Shown here: positions 9,217 through 17,399 of the stretch, in pieces
How positions within the stretch are numbered: the stretch's first letter is position 1
Layout of the letters: every line of letters begins with the position of its first letter
Assembly (NCBI RefSeq): GCF_000426625.1
Contig: NZ_KE384548.1
Coordinates: 186,001 to 250,000 of the forward strand
Length of the DNA: 64,000 nucleotides
Reading direction: 5' to 3'
From: Psychrilyobacter atlanticus DSM 19335
GTDB lineage: Bacteria; Fusobacteriota; Fusobacteriia; Fusobacteriales; Fusobacteriaceae
The notes under the pieces: generated by a model
Database searches by the model: none
Told to the model about the DNA's origin: nothing
What the model saw: the letters and a program-made list of their open reading frames with translations, nothing else
Made by a program: the position numbers and the translations under genes

Positions 9217-10710
9217 GTGAAAAGAGCATTGATATCAGTTTTTGATAAAACAGGAATAGTGGAATTTGCAAATTTTTTAATATCGCAAGGGGTGGAGATA
9301 ATCTCTACAGGTGGAACCTACAGACATTTAAAGGAAAATAATATAGCTGTATTAGATGTAGCAGAAGTAACACAGGCAGAAGAGATGTTAAATGGAAGGG
9401 TAAAAACTCTGCACCCAATCATCCATGGGGGTATCTTGGCTGTTAGAGATAATGAGGAGCACATGAAAACTTTAGAGGAGAGAGAAATTACTACAATAGA
9501 TATGGTAATAGTTAATTTATATCCATTCTTTAAAGAGGTACAAAATGATATTTCATTTGAAGCGAAGGTAGAATTCATAGATATCGGCGGGCCTACAATG
9601 CTCAGATCTGCTGCTAAGTCATTTAAAGATGTAGTGGTAATTTCTAATACTTCTGATTACAATGTAGTAAAGGAAGAGATGAAAGCAGGAGAGGTCACTT
9701 TCGAAACTAAGAAGAGGCTGGCAGGAAAAGTATTTAATCTGACATCAGCCTATGATGCAGCTATATCTAACTTCTTATTAGAAGGAGAGATGCCGGAATA
9801 TTTGAGTACATCTTATGTTAAGAAGATGGATTTAAGATATGGTGAAAACCCACATCAAAATTCTGCTTACTATGTATCTACAACTGAAAATGGAGCTATG
9901 AAAGATTTTGAACAATTAAATGGAAAGGAGTTATCTTTTAATAATATAAGAGATATGGATGTGGCATGGAAAGTAGCCAATGAATTTGAAGTACCTGCAT
10001 GCTGTGGTCTGAAACATTCAACACCTTGCGGGGTTGGAATTGCAGAAAATATCTATGATTCATATATGAAGGCATATGACTGTGATCCTATTTCTATATT
10101 TGGAGGGATAGTAGCTTTTAACAAGAAGGTAGATGGTAAAACAGCTGAGGAGTTAAAGAAAATATTCTTGGAAATAGTAATTGCTCCTGACTTTACAGAG
10201 GAAGCGTTAACAATATTAAAGGCAAAGAAAAACTTAAGAATAATAAAGGCATATCAAAAACCATGTGATAAGATAGAGTATGTAAAGGTAGATGGTGGTA
10301 TCTTAGTACAGGACAGGGATACTGCATTCTCTGATGATTTTAAAGTAGTAACTGAAAAATCTCCTACAGAATCAGAGATGACAGACTTAGTGTTTGGAAT
10401 GAAGGTAGTAAAACATGTGAAGTCCAATGCCATAGTAGTAGTAAAAGATGGGATGGCTAAGGGGATAGGAACTGGAGAAACCAATAGAATATGGGCTACA
10501 AAACAAGCTATTGAAAGAGCCGGAGATGGTGCAATCTTAGCATCAGATGCATTTTTCCCATTCAGAGATGTAGTGGATGCCTGTGCAGCAGCAAAAATTG
10601 GCGGGATAGCCCAGCCTGGTGGATCAATAAGAGATCAAGAATCTATAGATGCATGTAACGAACATGGGATATCTATGGTACTTACAGGGATAAGACATTT
10701 TAAACATTAA
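9217..10710 (+). CDS. purH: Bifunctional AICAR transformylase / IMP cyclohydrolase
   Basis: Performs the last two steps to IMP. The start is GTG at 9217, five to six bases after AGGAGG. The N-terminal cyclohydrolase domain has STGGTYRHL and GRVKTLHP; the C-terminal transformylase domain has [10 protein letters not shown] near residue 208, the KHSTPCG loop near residue 267 and FPFRDVVD near residue 448. Length is 497 residues, slightly short of the usual 510-530 but with all domains present. Confidence 0.96.
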   Translation: MKRALISVFDKTGIVEFANFLISQGVEIISTGGTYRHLKENNIAVLDVAEVTQAEEMLNGRVKTLHPIIHGGILAVRDNEEHMKTLEEREITTIDMVIVNLYPFFKEVQNDISFEAKVEFIDIGGPTMLRSAAKSFKDVVVISNTSDYNVVKEEMKAGEVTFETKKRLAGKVFNLTSAYDAAISNFLLEGEMPEYLSTSYVKKMDLRYGENPHQNSAYYVSTTENGAMKDFEQLNGKELSFNNIRDMDVAWKVANEFEVPACCGLKHSTPCGVGIAENIYDSYMKAYDCDPISIFGGIVAFNKKVDGKTAEELKKIFLEIVIAPDFTEEALTILKAKKNLRIIKAYQKPCDKIEYVKVDGGILVQDRDTAFSDDFKVVTEKSPTESEMTDLVFGMKVVKHVKSNAIVVVKDGMAKGIGTGETNRIWATKQAIERAGDGAILASDAFFPFRDVVDACAAAKIGGIAQPGGSIRDQESIDACNEHGISMVLTGIRHFKH

Positions 10711-10737
10711 AAAATAAGTGATAAATAGCTGAACTTT

Positions 10738-10832
10738 TTTGACACAGAGTTCCACAGAATTAAAAGAGAGGTACACAGAGTTTTTATTTTTTCTCTGTGT
10801 CACTCTTTCTCTTCTCGGAGTATCTCTGTGTT
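10738..10832. repeat. Intergenic inverted repeat of CTCTGTGT motifs
   Basis: GACACAGAG at 10,740 is mirrored by CTCTGTGTC at 10,793, with further CACAGAG/CTCTGTG copies inside. The element sits between purH and purD and is not coding. Similar CTGTGT repeats end the purF-purM gap, which suggests a dispersed intergenic repeat. Confidence 0.5.
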
Positions 10833-10966
10833 CAGGTTTTTATATATGAATTTAGTGTTTATAGAGTTTTAATTAGAATGGAATATTAAGTACGTAATTA
10901 GAAACTAATAATCAAAAATAATGACATATATATAAATAAAAAAATATAAAGAAAAGGGAGTAAATT

Positions 10967-12223
10967 ATGAAAATTTTAATTATAGGTAGTGGCGGTCGTG
11001 AACATGCTATTGCATGGAAATTTGCTCAAAACAATAAGGTAGAAAAAATATATGTAGCCCCAGGAAATGCCGGGACGGAACTAATGGAAAGATGTGAAAA
11101 CATAGATCTATCCAATATCGAAGAGATGGTAGAGTTTGCATCAAAGAATAAAGTAGAACTCACCATGGTAGGATCTGAGGAGCTATTAGTAGAAGGAATA
11201 GTAGATAAATTTGAAGAAAAAGGATTGATTGTATTTGGTCCAGATAAAAAATCTGCAATCTTAGAGGGAAGCAAAGCCTACTCTAAAGATTTTATGAAAA
11301 AATATGGTGTAAAAACAGCTGCCTATGAGATCTTTACCGATTATGATAGTGCTATAAAGTATCTGGATGAGATAGAATACCCGACTGTGGTAAAAGCCAG
11401 TGGTTTAGCTGCAGGAAAGGGTGTAATCATAGCTCAAAATAAAGGTGAGGCAGTGGAAGCAGTAAGAGATATGATGTTAGATCATAAATTTAGTGAAGCT
11501 GGATCTGAGATAGTTATAGAGGAATTCCTTGTAGGAGTAGAAGCTTCTATCCTGTCTATCACCGATGGTAATACCATAGTACCGTTTATATCCGCTAAGG
11601 ATCATAAAAAGATCGGTGAAGGAGAAACAGGTTTAAATACAGGAGGGATGGGGGTAATAGCTCCTAATCCATATGTGACATCTGAAATAATGAATGGTTT
11701 TATCGATGATATTATGACTCCTACTTTGGAAGGATTAAAGGCAGAGAAGATGAAGTTTAACGGTGTTATATTCTTTGGATTGATGATAACGGAAAAAGGA
11801 GTCTACTCATTAGAATATAATATGAGATTGGGAGATCCTGAAACTCAAGCTGTGTTGCCACTTATGGAAAATGATTTCTTAGAAATTTTAGAGATGTGTA
11901 TAGAGGGGAATTTGGATAAAGTTGAGATGAATTGGAAAGATGCTTCAGCCTGTTGTGTTGTAGGAGTATCTGGGGGATACCCTGAAAGTTATAACAAGGG
12001 ATATGAGATAGAAGGTATTTCAAATGTAGATGATCTGGTATTTATTGCAGGAGCTAAATTGGAGGAAGACAAACTCTTGACCAATGGTGGACGTGTAATA
12101 AATATAGTCAGTTTAGGAGAAAATTTAAAAATCGCTTGTAAAAACACATACAGTTCCATAGATAAGGTAAACTTTGAAGGGATCTATTGTAGGAGAGACA
12201 TTGGAAAGATAGATGAACTATAG
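10967..12223 (+). CDS. purD: Phosphoribosylamine--glycine ligase
   Basis: Joins phosphoribosylamine and glycine with ATP to give GAR, the second step of the pathway. The 418-residue ATP-grasp protein begins with GSGGREHAIAWK. It shows VVKASGLAAGKGV near residue 140 (ATP-grasp loop), NTGGMG near residue 225 and LEYNMRLGDPETQ near residue 285 (metal ligands). SD AAGGGAG precedes ATG. It closes the cluster and is followed by a terminator. Confidence 0.96.
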   Translation: MKILIIGSGGREHAIAWKFAQNNKVEKIYVAPGNAGTELMERCENIDLSNIEEMVEFASKNKVELTMVGSEELLVEGIVDKFEEKGLIVFGPDKKSAILEGSKAYSKDFMKKYGVKTAAYEIFTDYDSAIKYLDEIEYPTVVKASGLAAGKGVIIAQNKGEAVEAVRDMMLDHKFSEAGSEIVIEEFLVGVEASILSITDGNTIVPFISAKDHKKIGEGETGLNTGGMGVIAPNPYVTSEIMNGFIDDIMTPTLEGLKAEKMKFNGVIFFGLMITEKGVYSLEYNMRLGDPETQAVLPLMENDFLEILEMCIEGNLDKVEMNWKDASACCVVGVSGGYPESYNKGYEIEGISNVDDLVFIAGAKLEEDKLLTNGGRVINIVSLGENLKIACKNTYSSIDKVNFEGIYCRRDIGKIDEL

Positions 12224-12270
12224 CTCTTATTTGAGAGAGTAAAGAAAGTGAGATAATAATTGATGTAGAC

Positions 12271-12308
12271 AAAAGATGATTTCTGTATTTTACAGGGGTC
12301 ATCTTTTT
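12271..12308 (+). terminator. Terminator after purD
   Basis: AAAGATGA pairs with TCATCTTT around a loop of about 20 bases and is followed by TTATAT. It ends the purine cluster. Confidence 0.65.
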
Positions 12309-12447
12309 ATATCTTGATATAGTTTATAAGAGATCTAATGGTAGATGAAAAATATTGATTTATGAGTTTAGAAGGTATATAATTTATAACTTAAATGAAG
12401 TATACTTATAAGAGACTGGGTTATTCTATATATTCAGGAGGGCACCA

Positions 12448-12687
12448 ATGAGCAAAAGTCTAGATAAATTCCACGATGAATTAAATAAACTTGAAGAATT
12501 GTTATTGCCGCTATACTCAGATCATGCAGAATTATTTGAATATATGGATTCTATTAATAGTTCTAGAGATGTCCATGAAAAAATGAGATCCATTAATAAG
12601 GTTCAGAAATATTGTGAGTCACAGTCAAATCTAATAGACCGTGATATTCTCAATCGAGTAGATCATCTAAAAGATCTTTTAAGATAA
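12448..12687 (+). CDS. Small hypothetical protein
   Basis: A 79-residue, charged, probably all-helical protein of unknown function. It has no signal peptide, membrane segment or metal motif. CAGGAGGGCACC gives a good Shine-Dalgarno before ATG. It stands alone between the purine cluster terminator and the methyltransferase gene. I do not recognise its family. Confidence 0.6.
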   Translation: MSKSLDKFHDELNKLEELLLPLYSDHAELFEYMDSINSSRDVHEKMRSINKVQKYCESQSNLIDRDILNRVDHLKDLLR

Positions 12688-12877
12688 TTTAACGTTTTTA
12701 TTGTAAAGAATAACTCAGCAGCTTATATTAAAGTTCATATTATTTACACTAGATATTATAATTTTTAAAATTATGATATTTTGATAAAAGAATAAAAAAA
12801 ATTAAATGGGAAAGTTTTTGAAATGTAGAGGGCCTGAGTTAAGAGGTCTTAATTAAATTTATAATTTGAGGAGATAT

Positions 12878-13462
12878 ATGGAAATTCAGAATAATAAAGA
12901 ATATTTTAATAGCAATGTAGATAAATGGATTGATTATCTAACCGATGATAGAATCTTTGCGATAAAAGAAAGTTTAAAATTAATGAATGTTGATAAGGAA
13001 AAGAGTATTTTAGAAATTGGTGCAGGTACGGGGACTTTTTATTCTTTTTTAGATTTTAATAAATCGGAAAACTACCTGGGAGTAGATATCTCAGAACAAA
13101 TGTTAGGAGAGTTTAAAAAAAGGTTTTCTGAAGCTGAGACCTGCTGTATGAACTTTGAAAAAAAGGTTAATTTAGATAGAAAGTTTGATATTATTGTATT
13201 ATTTGACAGCATTCCTCATTTTGAAAGATTAGATCTTCTATTTGAAAATGCCGCGGGACTCCTAAACAAGGGAGGAGTTTTTTATATAATACATTCTAAA
13301 ACAAGAAATCAATTGAAGGAACACCATAAAAAAATAAATTACAGTCTAAATAGAGATGCAATCCCTAACGACATGACCTTGAAAAAAGAGTGTTTAAAAT
13401 TAAATTTTGAAGATATCGTAATAAAAGATGAAAAATTCTTCTTTTTTAGCTGTCAAAAATAA
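12878..13462 (+). CDS. Class I SAM-dependent methyltransferase
   Basis: A 194-residue Rossmann-fold methyltransferase of unknown substrate. Motif I is ILEIGAGTGTF near residue 47, followed by YLGVDISEQML (acidic motif II) and FDIIVLFDSIPH (motif IV). The start was set at ATG 12,878 because GAGGAG lies directly before it; an upstream TTG at 12,866 overlaps that Shine-Dalgarno. It is probably a small-molecule methylase; nothing next to it suggests the substrate. Confidence 0.8.
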   Translation: MEIQNNKEYFNSNVDKWIDYLTDDRIFAIKESLKLMNVDKEKSILEIGAGTGTFYSFLDFNKSENYLGVDISEQMLGEFKKRFSEAETCCMNFEKKVNLDRKFDIIVLFDSIPHFERLDLLFENAAGLLNKGGVFYIIHSKTRNQLKEHHKKINYSLNRDAIPNDMTLKKECLKLNFEDIVIKDEKFFFFSCQK

Positions 13463-13477
13463 GTTAATATAATTGAA

Positions 13478-13510
13478 AAGGCTTCCAAAATTTGGAAGCC
13501 TTACTTTTGA
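13478..13510. terminator. Bidirectional terminator
   Basis: AAGGCTTCCAAA pairs with TTTGGAAGCCTT around one base, followed by TACTTTT on the + strand and preceded by TTGAAAAG. It separates the convergent methyltransferase and symporter genes and can serve both. Confidence 0.8.
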
Positions 13511-13528
13511 TATTCCACTTGTTTTTCA

Positions 13529-14914
13529 CTAAACCGTTTTTGTCTTTTTTTCTTTTACCTTTAATTCCTCAAAATAATCTTTCGTTTCTTTTATAATTAC
13601 TCCACTAAGAGCGATTAAACCAATTAAGTTTGGTATAGCCATAAGTCCATTAACTATATCAGCTACAACCCAAATGAGTTCTAATCTGATAAATGGTCCT
13701 ATAGCAATCAAGAAAATAAAGATTGCTTTAAAATATTTTATTCCTTTTACACCACAAAGATATACAGTACATCTTTCACCATAGTAATTCCAACCAAGGA
13801 TTGTAGTGAAGGCAAAGAAAATAATACCAATGTTGACAATAAGACCACCAATACCTCCAAATGTAAGAAGGTTATTAAACGCGGCGTTGGTAACTTCTGC
13901 TCCAGCAAGATTTGCATGATTCCAAAATCCAGAAGAAATAAGTACAAGACCTGTCATAGTACAAACTACAATAGTATCAAAGAACGTCCCAGTCATAGAG
14001 ATTAGTCCTTGTCTTACACAAGAATTTGTTCTTGCAGCAGCAGATGCAATAGGAGCTGATCCTAAACCAGATTCGTTAGAGAAAACTCCCCTAGCTACTC
14101 CTGCTTTTAATGCTAGAGCTACTCCTGCACCTGCAAATCCTCCTACAGCAGCATGGCCATTAAATGCGCTACTGATAACTAAATTAAATGCAGCTGCAGT
14201 AGCACTTCTATCCATAAGAAGTATTATTGTCGCTCCAAAGACATAAAATAGAGCCATAAATGGAACTACAATCTCTGAAACTCGAGAGATACTTTTGATC
14301 CCTCCTACAGTTACAGCAGCTACACTAAGTGTTAACAGTACTGCAACTATTATTCTTGGAACTCCAAATCCCCCACTTACTCCTGTAACGATGGCGTTTA
14401 CTTGAGCAAAAGTTCCGATCCCGAAGAATGCAACTCCTATTCCAAATACAGCAAAAGATTTTGCTAATATCTTACCAAGCTTTTTATTTTTAAGCCCCCC
14501 TTCTAAATAATACATGGGCCCTCCAGCTTGTTGTCCATTCTCATCTTTTGTTCTGTATTTGATGGCTAAAAGTCCCTCTGAATATTTCGTTGCCATTCCA
14601 AAGAATGCCGCCATCCACATCCAGAATAATGCTCCTGGTCCTCCTAATCTAATTGCAGTTGCTACTCCTACAATATTTCCAGTACCAATAGTTGCTGCTA
14701 GTGCCGTACAAAGTGCAGCAAAACTACTTACGTCTCCCTCACCAGAATCATCGCTATCTTTTACAAAAAGATATTTCAGTGCCAGGGGAAGTTTGAAAAT
14801 TTGTAGTAATCCCAGTCGAACCGTTAGATAAACACCTGTTCCTACCAATAGTATTAGTAGCGGTGGTCCCCATACAAAGTTATTTATTGCTTGAAAAAAA
14901 TTAAGTGTATCCAT
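13529..14914 (-). CDS. Glycine/alanine:sodium symporter (AgcS family)
   Basis: A 461-residue polytopic membrane protein of the alanine/glycine:cation symporter family. Diagnostic stretches are NNFVWGPPLLILL at the N terminus, AATIGTGNIVGVATAI near residue 73, GGPMYYLE near residue 130 and ARGVFSNESGLGSAPIA near residue 275. It imports small neutral amino acids with sodium. A tandem glycine riboswitch in its leader strongly suggests glycine as the substrate, so it probably takes up glycine for catabolism or clears excess. SD GGGAGG precedes ATG. Confidence 0.92.
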   Translation of the reverse strand: MDTLNFFQAINNFVWGPPLLILLVGTGVYLTVRLGLLQIFKLPLALKYLFVKDSDDSGEGDVSSFAALCTALAATIGTGNIVGVATAIRLGGPGALFWMWMAAFFGMATKYSEGLLAIKYRTKDENGQQAGGPMYYLEGGLKNKKLGKILAKSFAVFGIGVAFFGIGTFAQVNAIVTGVSGGFGVPRIIVAVLLTLSVAAVTVGGIKSISRVSEIVVPFMALFYVFGATIILLMDRSATAAAFNLVISSAFNGHAAVGGFAGAGVALALKAGVARGVFSNESGLGSAPIASAAARTNSCVRQGLISMTGTFFDTIVVCTMTGLVLISSGFWNHANLAGAEVTNAAFNNLLTFGGIGGLIVNIGIIFFAFTTILGWNYYGERCTVYLCGVKGIKYFKAIFIFLIAIGPFIRLELIWVVADIVNGLMAIPNLIGLIALSGVIIKETKDYFEELKVKEKKTKTV

Positions 14915-14924
14915 TTTTAGTGCC

Positions 14925-15009
14925 TCCCTTTTATTTGTAGGGAATTTAATTATATGTACAGAAAAAAACTATATATAAAAATACGTAGTTTCACTGGTAT
15001 ATAATTAAA
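14925..15009 (-). promoter_or_regulatory. Expression platform of the glycine riboswitch
   Basis: On the - strand AAACTA and TAGTTTTTTT can form a terminator near 14,965-14,990. Flanking TTTAATTATAT and ATATAATTAAA segments are complementary and could form the competing antiterminator. This fits transcriptional control, with glycine favouring readthrough as in other tandem glycine switches. The detailed folding is inferred. Confidence 0.5.
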
Positions 15010-15091
15010 CTCCTCTGTCCCTTTTACCTGAGAGTTTCGCCCGTTAAGGGTTTGCTCCTTCGGTGTCCATTATTTTGGATCTCTCCAGAGG
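15010..15091 (-). promoter_or_regulatory. Glycine riboswitch, aptamer 2
   Basis: Second aptamer of a tandem pair, read on the - strand. It shows the family hallmarks CTCTGGAGAG, CCGAAGGAGCAAA, GAAACTCTCAGG and the closing AAAAGGGACAGAG. It lies about 95 bases ahead of the symporter start. Confidence 0.95.
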
Positions 15092-15095
15092 TTCG

Positions 15096-15182
15096 TCCAG
15101 TATAGGTCCCACTTTTATTAAATAAAAGCACCTGAAAGTTTTACTTCTTCGGCGATAATTACTTATCTTCTCCCTATACCTT
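15096..15182 (-). promoter_or_regulatory. Glycine riboswitch, aptamer 1
   Basis: First aptamer on the - strand, with TATAGGGAGA, GCCGAAGAAGTAAAA, CTTTCAGG and the closing GGGACCTATA followed by the short linker to aptamer 2. The P1 arms TATAGG and CCTATA pair exactly. Confidence 0.95.
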
Positions 15183-15203
15183 CAACCGATTTTTAACTTA
15201 TAT

Positions 15204-15209
15204 ATTATA
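15204..15209 (-). promoter_or_regulatory. -10 box upstream of the glycine riboswitch
   Basis: Reading the - strand, TGTATAAT lies about 20 bases upstream of aptamer 1, an extended -10. A convincing -35 at the right distance is not seen. Confidence 0.4.
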
Positions 15210-15336
15210 CATAATAAAAAATTCTGAAAAAGCAATTTTTTAAGATGAAAATCATATCCATTAAAAGACATCATATGTGGAATATCCCTATGATATTAGC
15301 ATATATTTTTTTAGAATACAATAGGCAAGTGAAAAA

Positions 15337-15346
15337 AATCGCGATT
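15337..15346. promoter_or_regulatory. AATCGCGATT palindrome
   Basis: A GC-centred palindrome in very AT-rich intergenic DNA, about 160 bases upstream of the glycine riboswitch on the symporter side. The same core occurs at 20,368-20,379 in the leader of the reductase operon. It could be a shared operator; the cognate regulator is not identified. Confidence 0.3.
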
Positions 15347-15537
15347 AATTTTTTAATTAATAATTAATTTTTTTTAATTAGTAATTAATTACAATGTAAT
15401 GAAAGTTGAGAAATAGATATAGGAGGATAAATTTCCTTCTTTTTATATTATGAATTATAGAATTAGACTTGGATTATAAAACAATATATAATATTGTTTT
15501 ATCTAAAAAATAGTTTGATGCGAATAGGTATATAAGA

Positions 15538-15565
15538 AAAAAAGCAAGATATTATCTTGCTTCTG
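15538..15565 (-). terminator. Terminator of the small basic-peptide genes
   Basis: On the - strand AGCAAGATA pairs with TATCTTGCT and is followed by a run of seven T. The stop codon of the upstream peptide gene lies inside the hairpin. Confidence 0.75.
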
Positions 15566-15650
15566 TTTCATTTGTTTCTGTTTTTTCAACTTCTATTTCT
15601 TTTATTTTGATCTTTCTTTTAACATTGGATTTTATTAGTGCTTTACCCAT
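15552..15650 (-). CDS. Small basic peptide (32 residues)
   Basis: Encodes a 32-residue peptide beginning MGKALIKSNVKRK and ending in an acidic tail. Its ATG overlaps the last codons of another 25-codon frame, and the pair ends in a strong terminator, so the unit is transcribed. The start lies in GGTAAAAAATGGG, so either translational coupling or slippage on the A-run could connect the two frames. Function unknown. Confidence 0.45.
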   Translation of the reverse strand: MGKALIKSNVKRKIKIKEIEVEKTETNETEAR

Positions 15651-15712
15651 TTTTTACCTTTATTTTTATTCTTACCTTTTATTTTAACAGCTTTTGTTTT
15701 TCCTTTCTTCAT
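15635..15712 (-). CDS. Very basic lysine-rich peptide (25 residues)
   Basis: Starts MKKGKTKAVKIKGKNK behind a perfect AGGAGG at the correct distance. More than a third of the residues are lysine. It runs into the 32-residue frame at 15,650. It may be a nucleic-acid-binding or ribosome-associated peptide; that is a guess from composition alone. Confidence 0.45.
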   Translation of the reverse strand: MKKGKTKAVKIKGKNKNKGKKWVKH

Positions 15713-16055
15713 CTTTACCTCCTAAATTAATAAAAATAAAAACTTCTAGTCTGTAAGTCTTTATAATATATCTTACATTATATCATATATTGTGAGAATA
15801 AAACGATGTATTCCGAAGAATCTTATCTATAAAGATGTCATTTGATATTATAGTATTTTTATGATTATTCTCTGGTATAGGTGGTTTAAAGATGAAAACA
15901 ATGATCAATAAATTGTTTCAATCCTTATGAGCTCTATTATTGCGATGCTATTTGCAAGGGGATTATAAAAAACGCTAAAAGATATTCATTTGATTAAAGG
16001 AAGTTAAGAGGAAGGTAGTATATAAAATAAGGGAGAGAGTCGTGGAGGATAAAAT
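15713..16055. other. Gene-free interval with degenerate frame
   Basis: No intact gene is supported. Around 15,890-15,975 two short open stretches in different + strand frames (MKTMINKLFQSL then MSSIIAMLFARGL) read like a decayed membrane-protein gene, but both stop early. The last 40 bases carry the Shine-Dalgarno region of the next gene. Confidence 0.4.
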
Positions 16056-16337
16056 ATGGATATTGCAAAGATATTTGACTGTAATGCTGAAAGCTGTGTA
16101 TATAATAAAAATAAACAATGCCATACTCCTGCTATAAATATAGGAGATGATATACCATGTTGCGATACATTTATGGCCGGCTCTAAGAAAGCCGGATTTA
16201 ATGATGTTTCCGGTGGGGTAGGTTCGTGTAAGGTAGATTCATGTTCTTTTAATAATTCTTTGGAATGTAGTGCATCTGGTATTCATATGTCAGTTGTAGG
16301 AAATGAGGTAGACTGCCAAACTTATCGAAAAAAATAA
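16056..16337 (+). CDS. DUF1540 cysteine-rich protein
   Basis: A 93-residue protein with two copies of the DUF1540 cysteine motif, CNAESCVYNKNKQC...CCDTF (about residues 9-40) and CKVDSCSFNNSLEC...DCQTY (about residues 58-90). The paired Cys spacing suggests metal binding. The family is common in anaerobic Firmicutes and Fusobacteria and has no established role. SD GGAGG precedes ATG; a terminator follows. Confidence 0.85.
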   Translation: MDIAKIFDCNAESCVYNKNKQCHTPAINIGDDIPCCDTFMAGSKKAGFNDVSGGVGSCKVDSCSFNNSLECSASGIHMSVVGNEVDCQTYRKK

Positions 16338-16355
16338 TGAACTTCCTCTCCCTTA

Positions 16356-16380
16356 GCTGCCCCTGAGGCGGCTTTTTTTA
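16356..16380 (+). terminator. Terminator after the DUF1540 gene
   Basis: GCTGCC pairs with GGCGGC around CCTGA, followed by TTTTTTTA. Confidence 0.85.
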
Positions 16381-16428
16381 TAAAGACTTAAAAGATATAT
16401 CAAAATATAACAGAGGAGGATGATAGAT

Positions 16429-16707
16429 TTGAAACTAATCGATGAAATTAGAGAAATATTGGAAGGTGCCGGCTATGAGTTTTTAGATTCAGGATCGGAA
16501 AAAGCGTTGGAACACCCCAAGGAGATCCGGATTCGTTTTGCCAGTAATGAAGCAGTTGAGATAGAGCCTCATATATTTGAAGCAAACGATATAAAAAAAT
16601 ACCTGAAAGAGTTTAAGATTGTAGAGCATGATCCAGATATAATCGATATCAAGACTGGAAAACCCCACAAATCGTATTATTCGATAATTATAGAAAAAAG
16701 TAGTTAA
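16429..16707 (+). CDS. Hypothetical protein (92 residues)
   Basis: A small, soluble, mixed-charge protein of unknown function; I recognise no domain. GAGGAGG at 16,413-16,419 lies immediately against an ATG at 16,420 but is nine bases from TTG 16,429, so TTG is the better start. It sits alone between terminators and the PPC-domain gene. Confidence 0.6.
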   Translation: MKLIDEIREILEGAGYEFLDSGSEKALEHPKEIRIRFASNEAVEIEPHIFEANDIKKYLKEFKIVEHDPDIIDIKTGKPHKSYYSIIIEKSS

Positions 16708-16796
16708 AGAGATCAAAAAGATAAGGAATTTTCAACTTGTATCTTTTATTTAAATGTAGTAGCATTAAACTTAGAATATATTAAAGAGGAGATAAG

Positions 16797-17198
16797 ATGA
16801 AGATATATGCTGTTAGATTGACTGAGGGTATGGATTTAAAAATTGAGATACAAAAGATAGTTGAAGAAAAGCAAATAAAGGCAGGGATAATACTCTCCTC
16901 TGTAGGCTGTATATCAAAGGCAAGATTTAGAGTGGCTGATGGTGTAAGTGTTAAGGGGATTGAGAAAAATTTGGAGATACTTTCATTGAATGGAACTCTG
17001 TCTCAGAAGGGTATTCATCTGCATATAAGCTTCAGTGATCTAGATGGGATTAGTTTTGGAGGTCACCTTGTAGAGGGAAATATTATTAATACAACATGTG
17101 AATTAGTCATAGGAATATTAGAAGATTATAAGTTTGACCGATGGATGGATTCAAATACAGGTTATGAAGAATTGGTCATTGAAACACAAGAGTCATAA
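16797..17198 (+). CDS. PPC-domain (DUF296) DNA-binding-like protein
   Basis: A 133-residue protein with the PPC/DUF296 fold. The signature histidines are in KGIHLHISFSD near residue 82, followed by SFGGHLVEG near residue 94. In plants the domain follows AT-hooks; bacterial forms stand alone, form trimers and have no settled function. SD AGAGGAG precedes ATG. Monocistronic between the hypothetical gene and the adenine riboswitch. Confidence 0.85.
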   Translation: MKIYAVRLTEGMDLKIEIQKIVEEKQIKAGIILSSVGCISKARFRVADGVSVKGIEKNLEILSLNGTLSQKGIHLHISFSDLDGISFGGHLVEGNIINTTCELVIGILEDYKFDRWMDSNTGYEELVIETQES

Positions 17199-17245
17199 TT
17201 GACAGAAAGGAAAATAATTGTTAAAATATTATAAATAATTTAACA

Positions 17246-17308
17246 TCGTATAACTCCAATAATATGGTTTGGAGGTTTCTACCAGGTACCTATAATTCCT
17301 GATTACGA
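17246..17308 (+). promoter_or_regulatory. Purine riboswitch aptamer, adenine type
   Basis: P1 pairs TCGTA (17,246-17,250) with TACGA (17,304-17,308). The core has TAACTCC, AATATGG, GGAG and TTTCTACC as in pbuE/add switches. The ligand-reading base in J3/1 is U17303 (the U74 equivalent), which specifies adenine. It lies directly upstream of adenosine deaminase. Confidence 0.9.
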
Positions 17309-17354
17309 AGAGGGTCTGTTTATACAGCGTTCTTTGTAATGGGAATTTTTTTAT
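17294..17354 (+). terminator. Terminator competing with the adenine aptamer
   Basis: AATTCCTGATTACGAAGA (17,294-17,311) pairs with 17,331-17,347 (about 17 bp, with wobbles and one bulge) and is followed by a T-run. Its 5' arm contains the 3' strands of aptamer P3 and P1. Adenine binding should therefore destroy the terminator and turn the gene ON. Confidence 0.78.
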
Positions 17355-17399
17355 TGCTTAGAAATCTATATATCGGATCAAACAATAGGAGGAATAAGA

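Noticed and set aside
12866-12877. Upstream TTG start for the methyltransferase
   Set aside because: The TTG overlaps the Shine-Dalgarno sequence that serves the ATG at 12,878.
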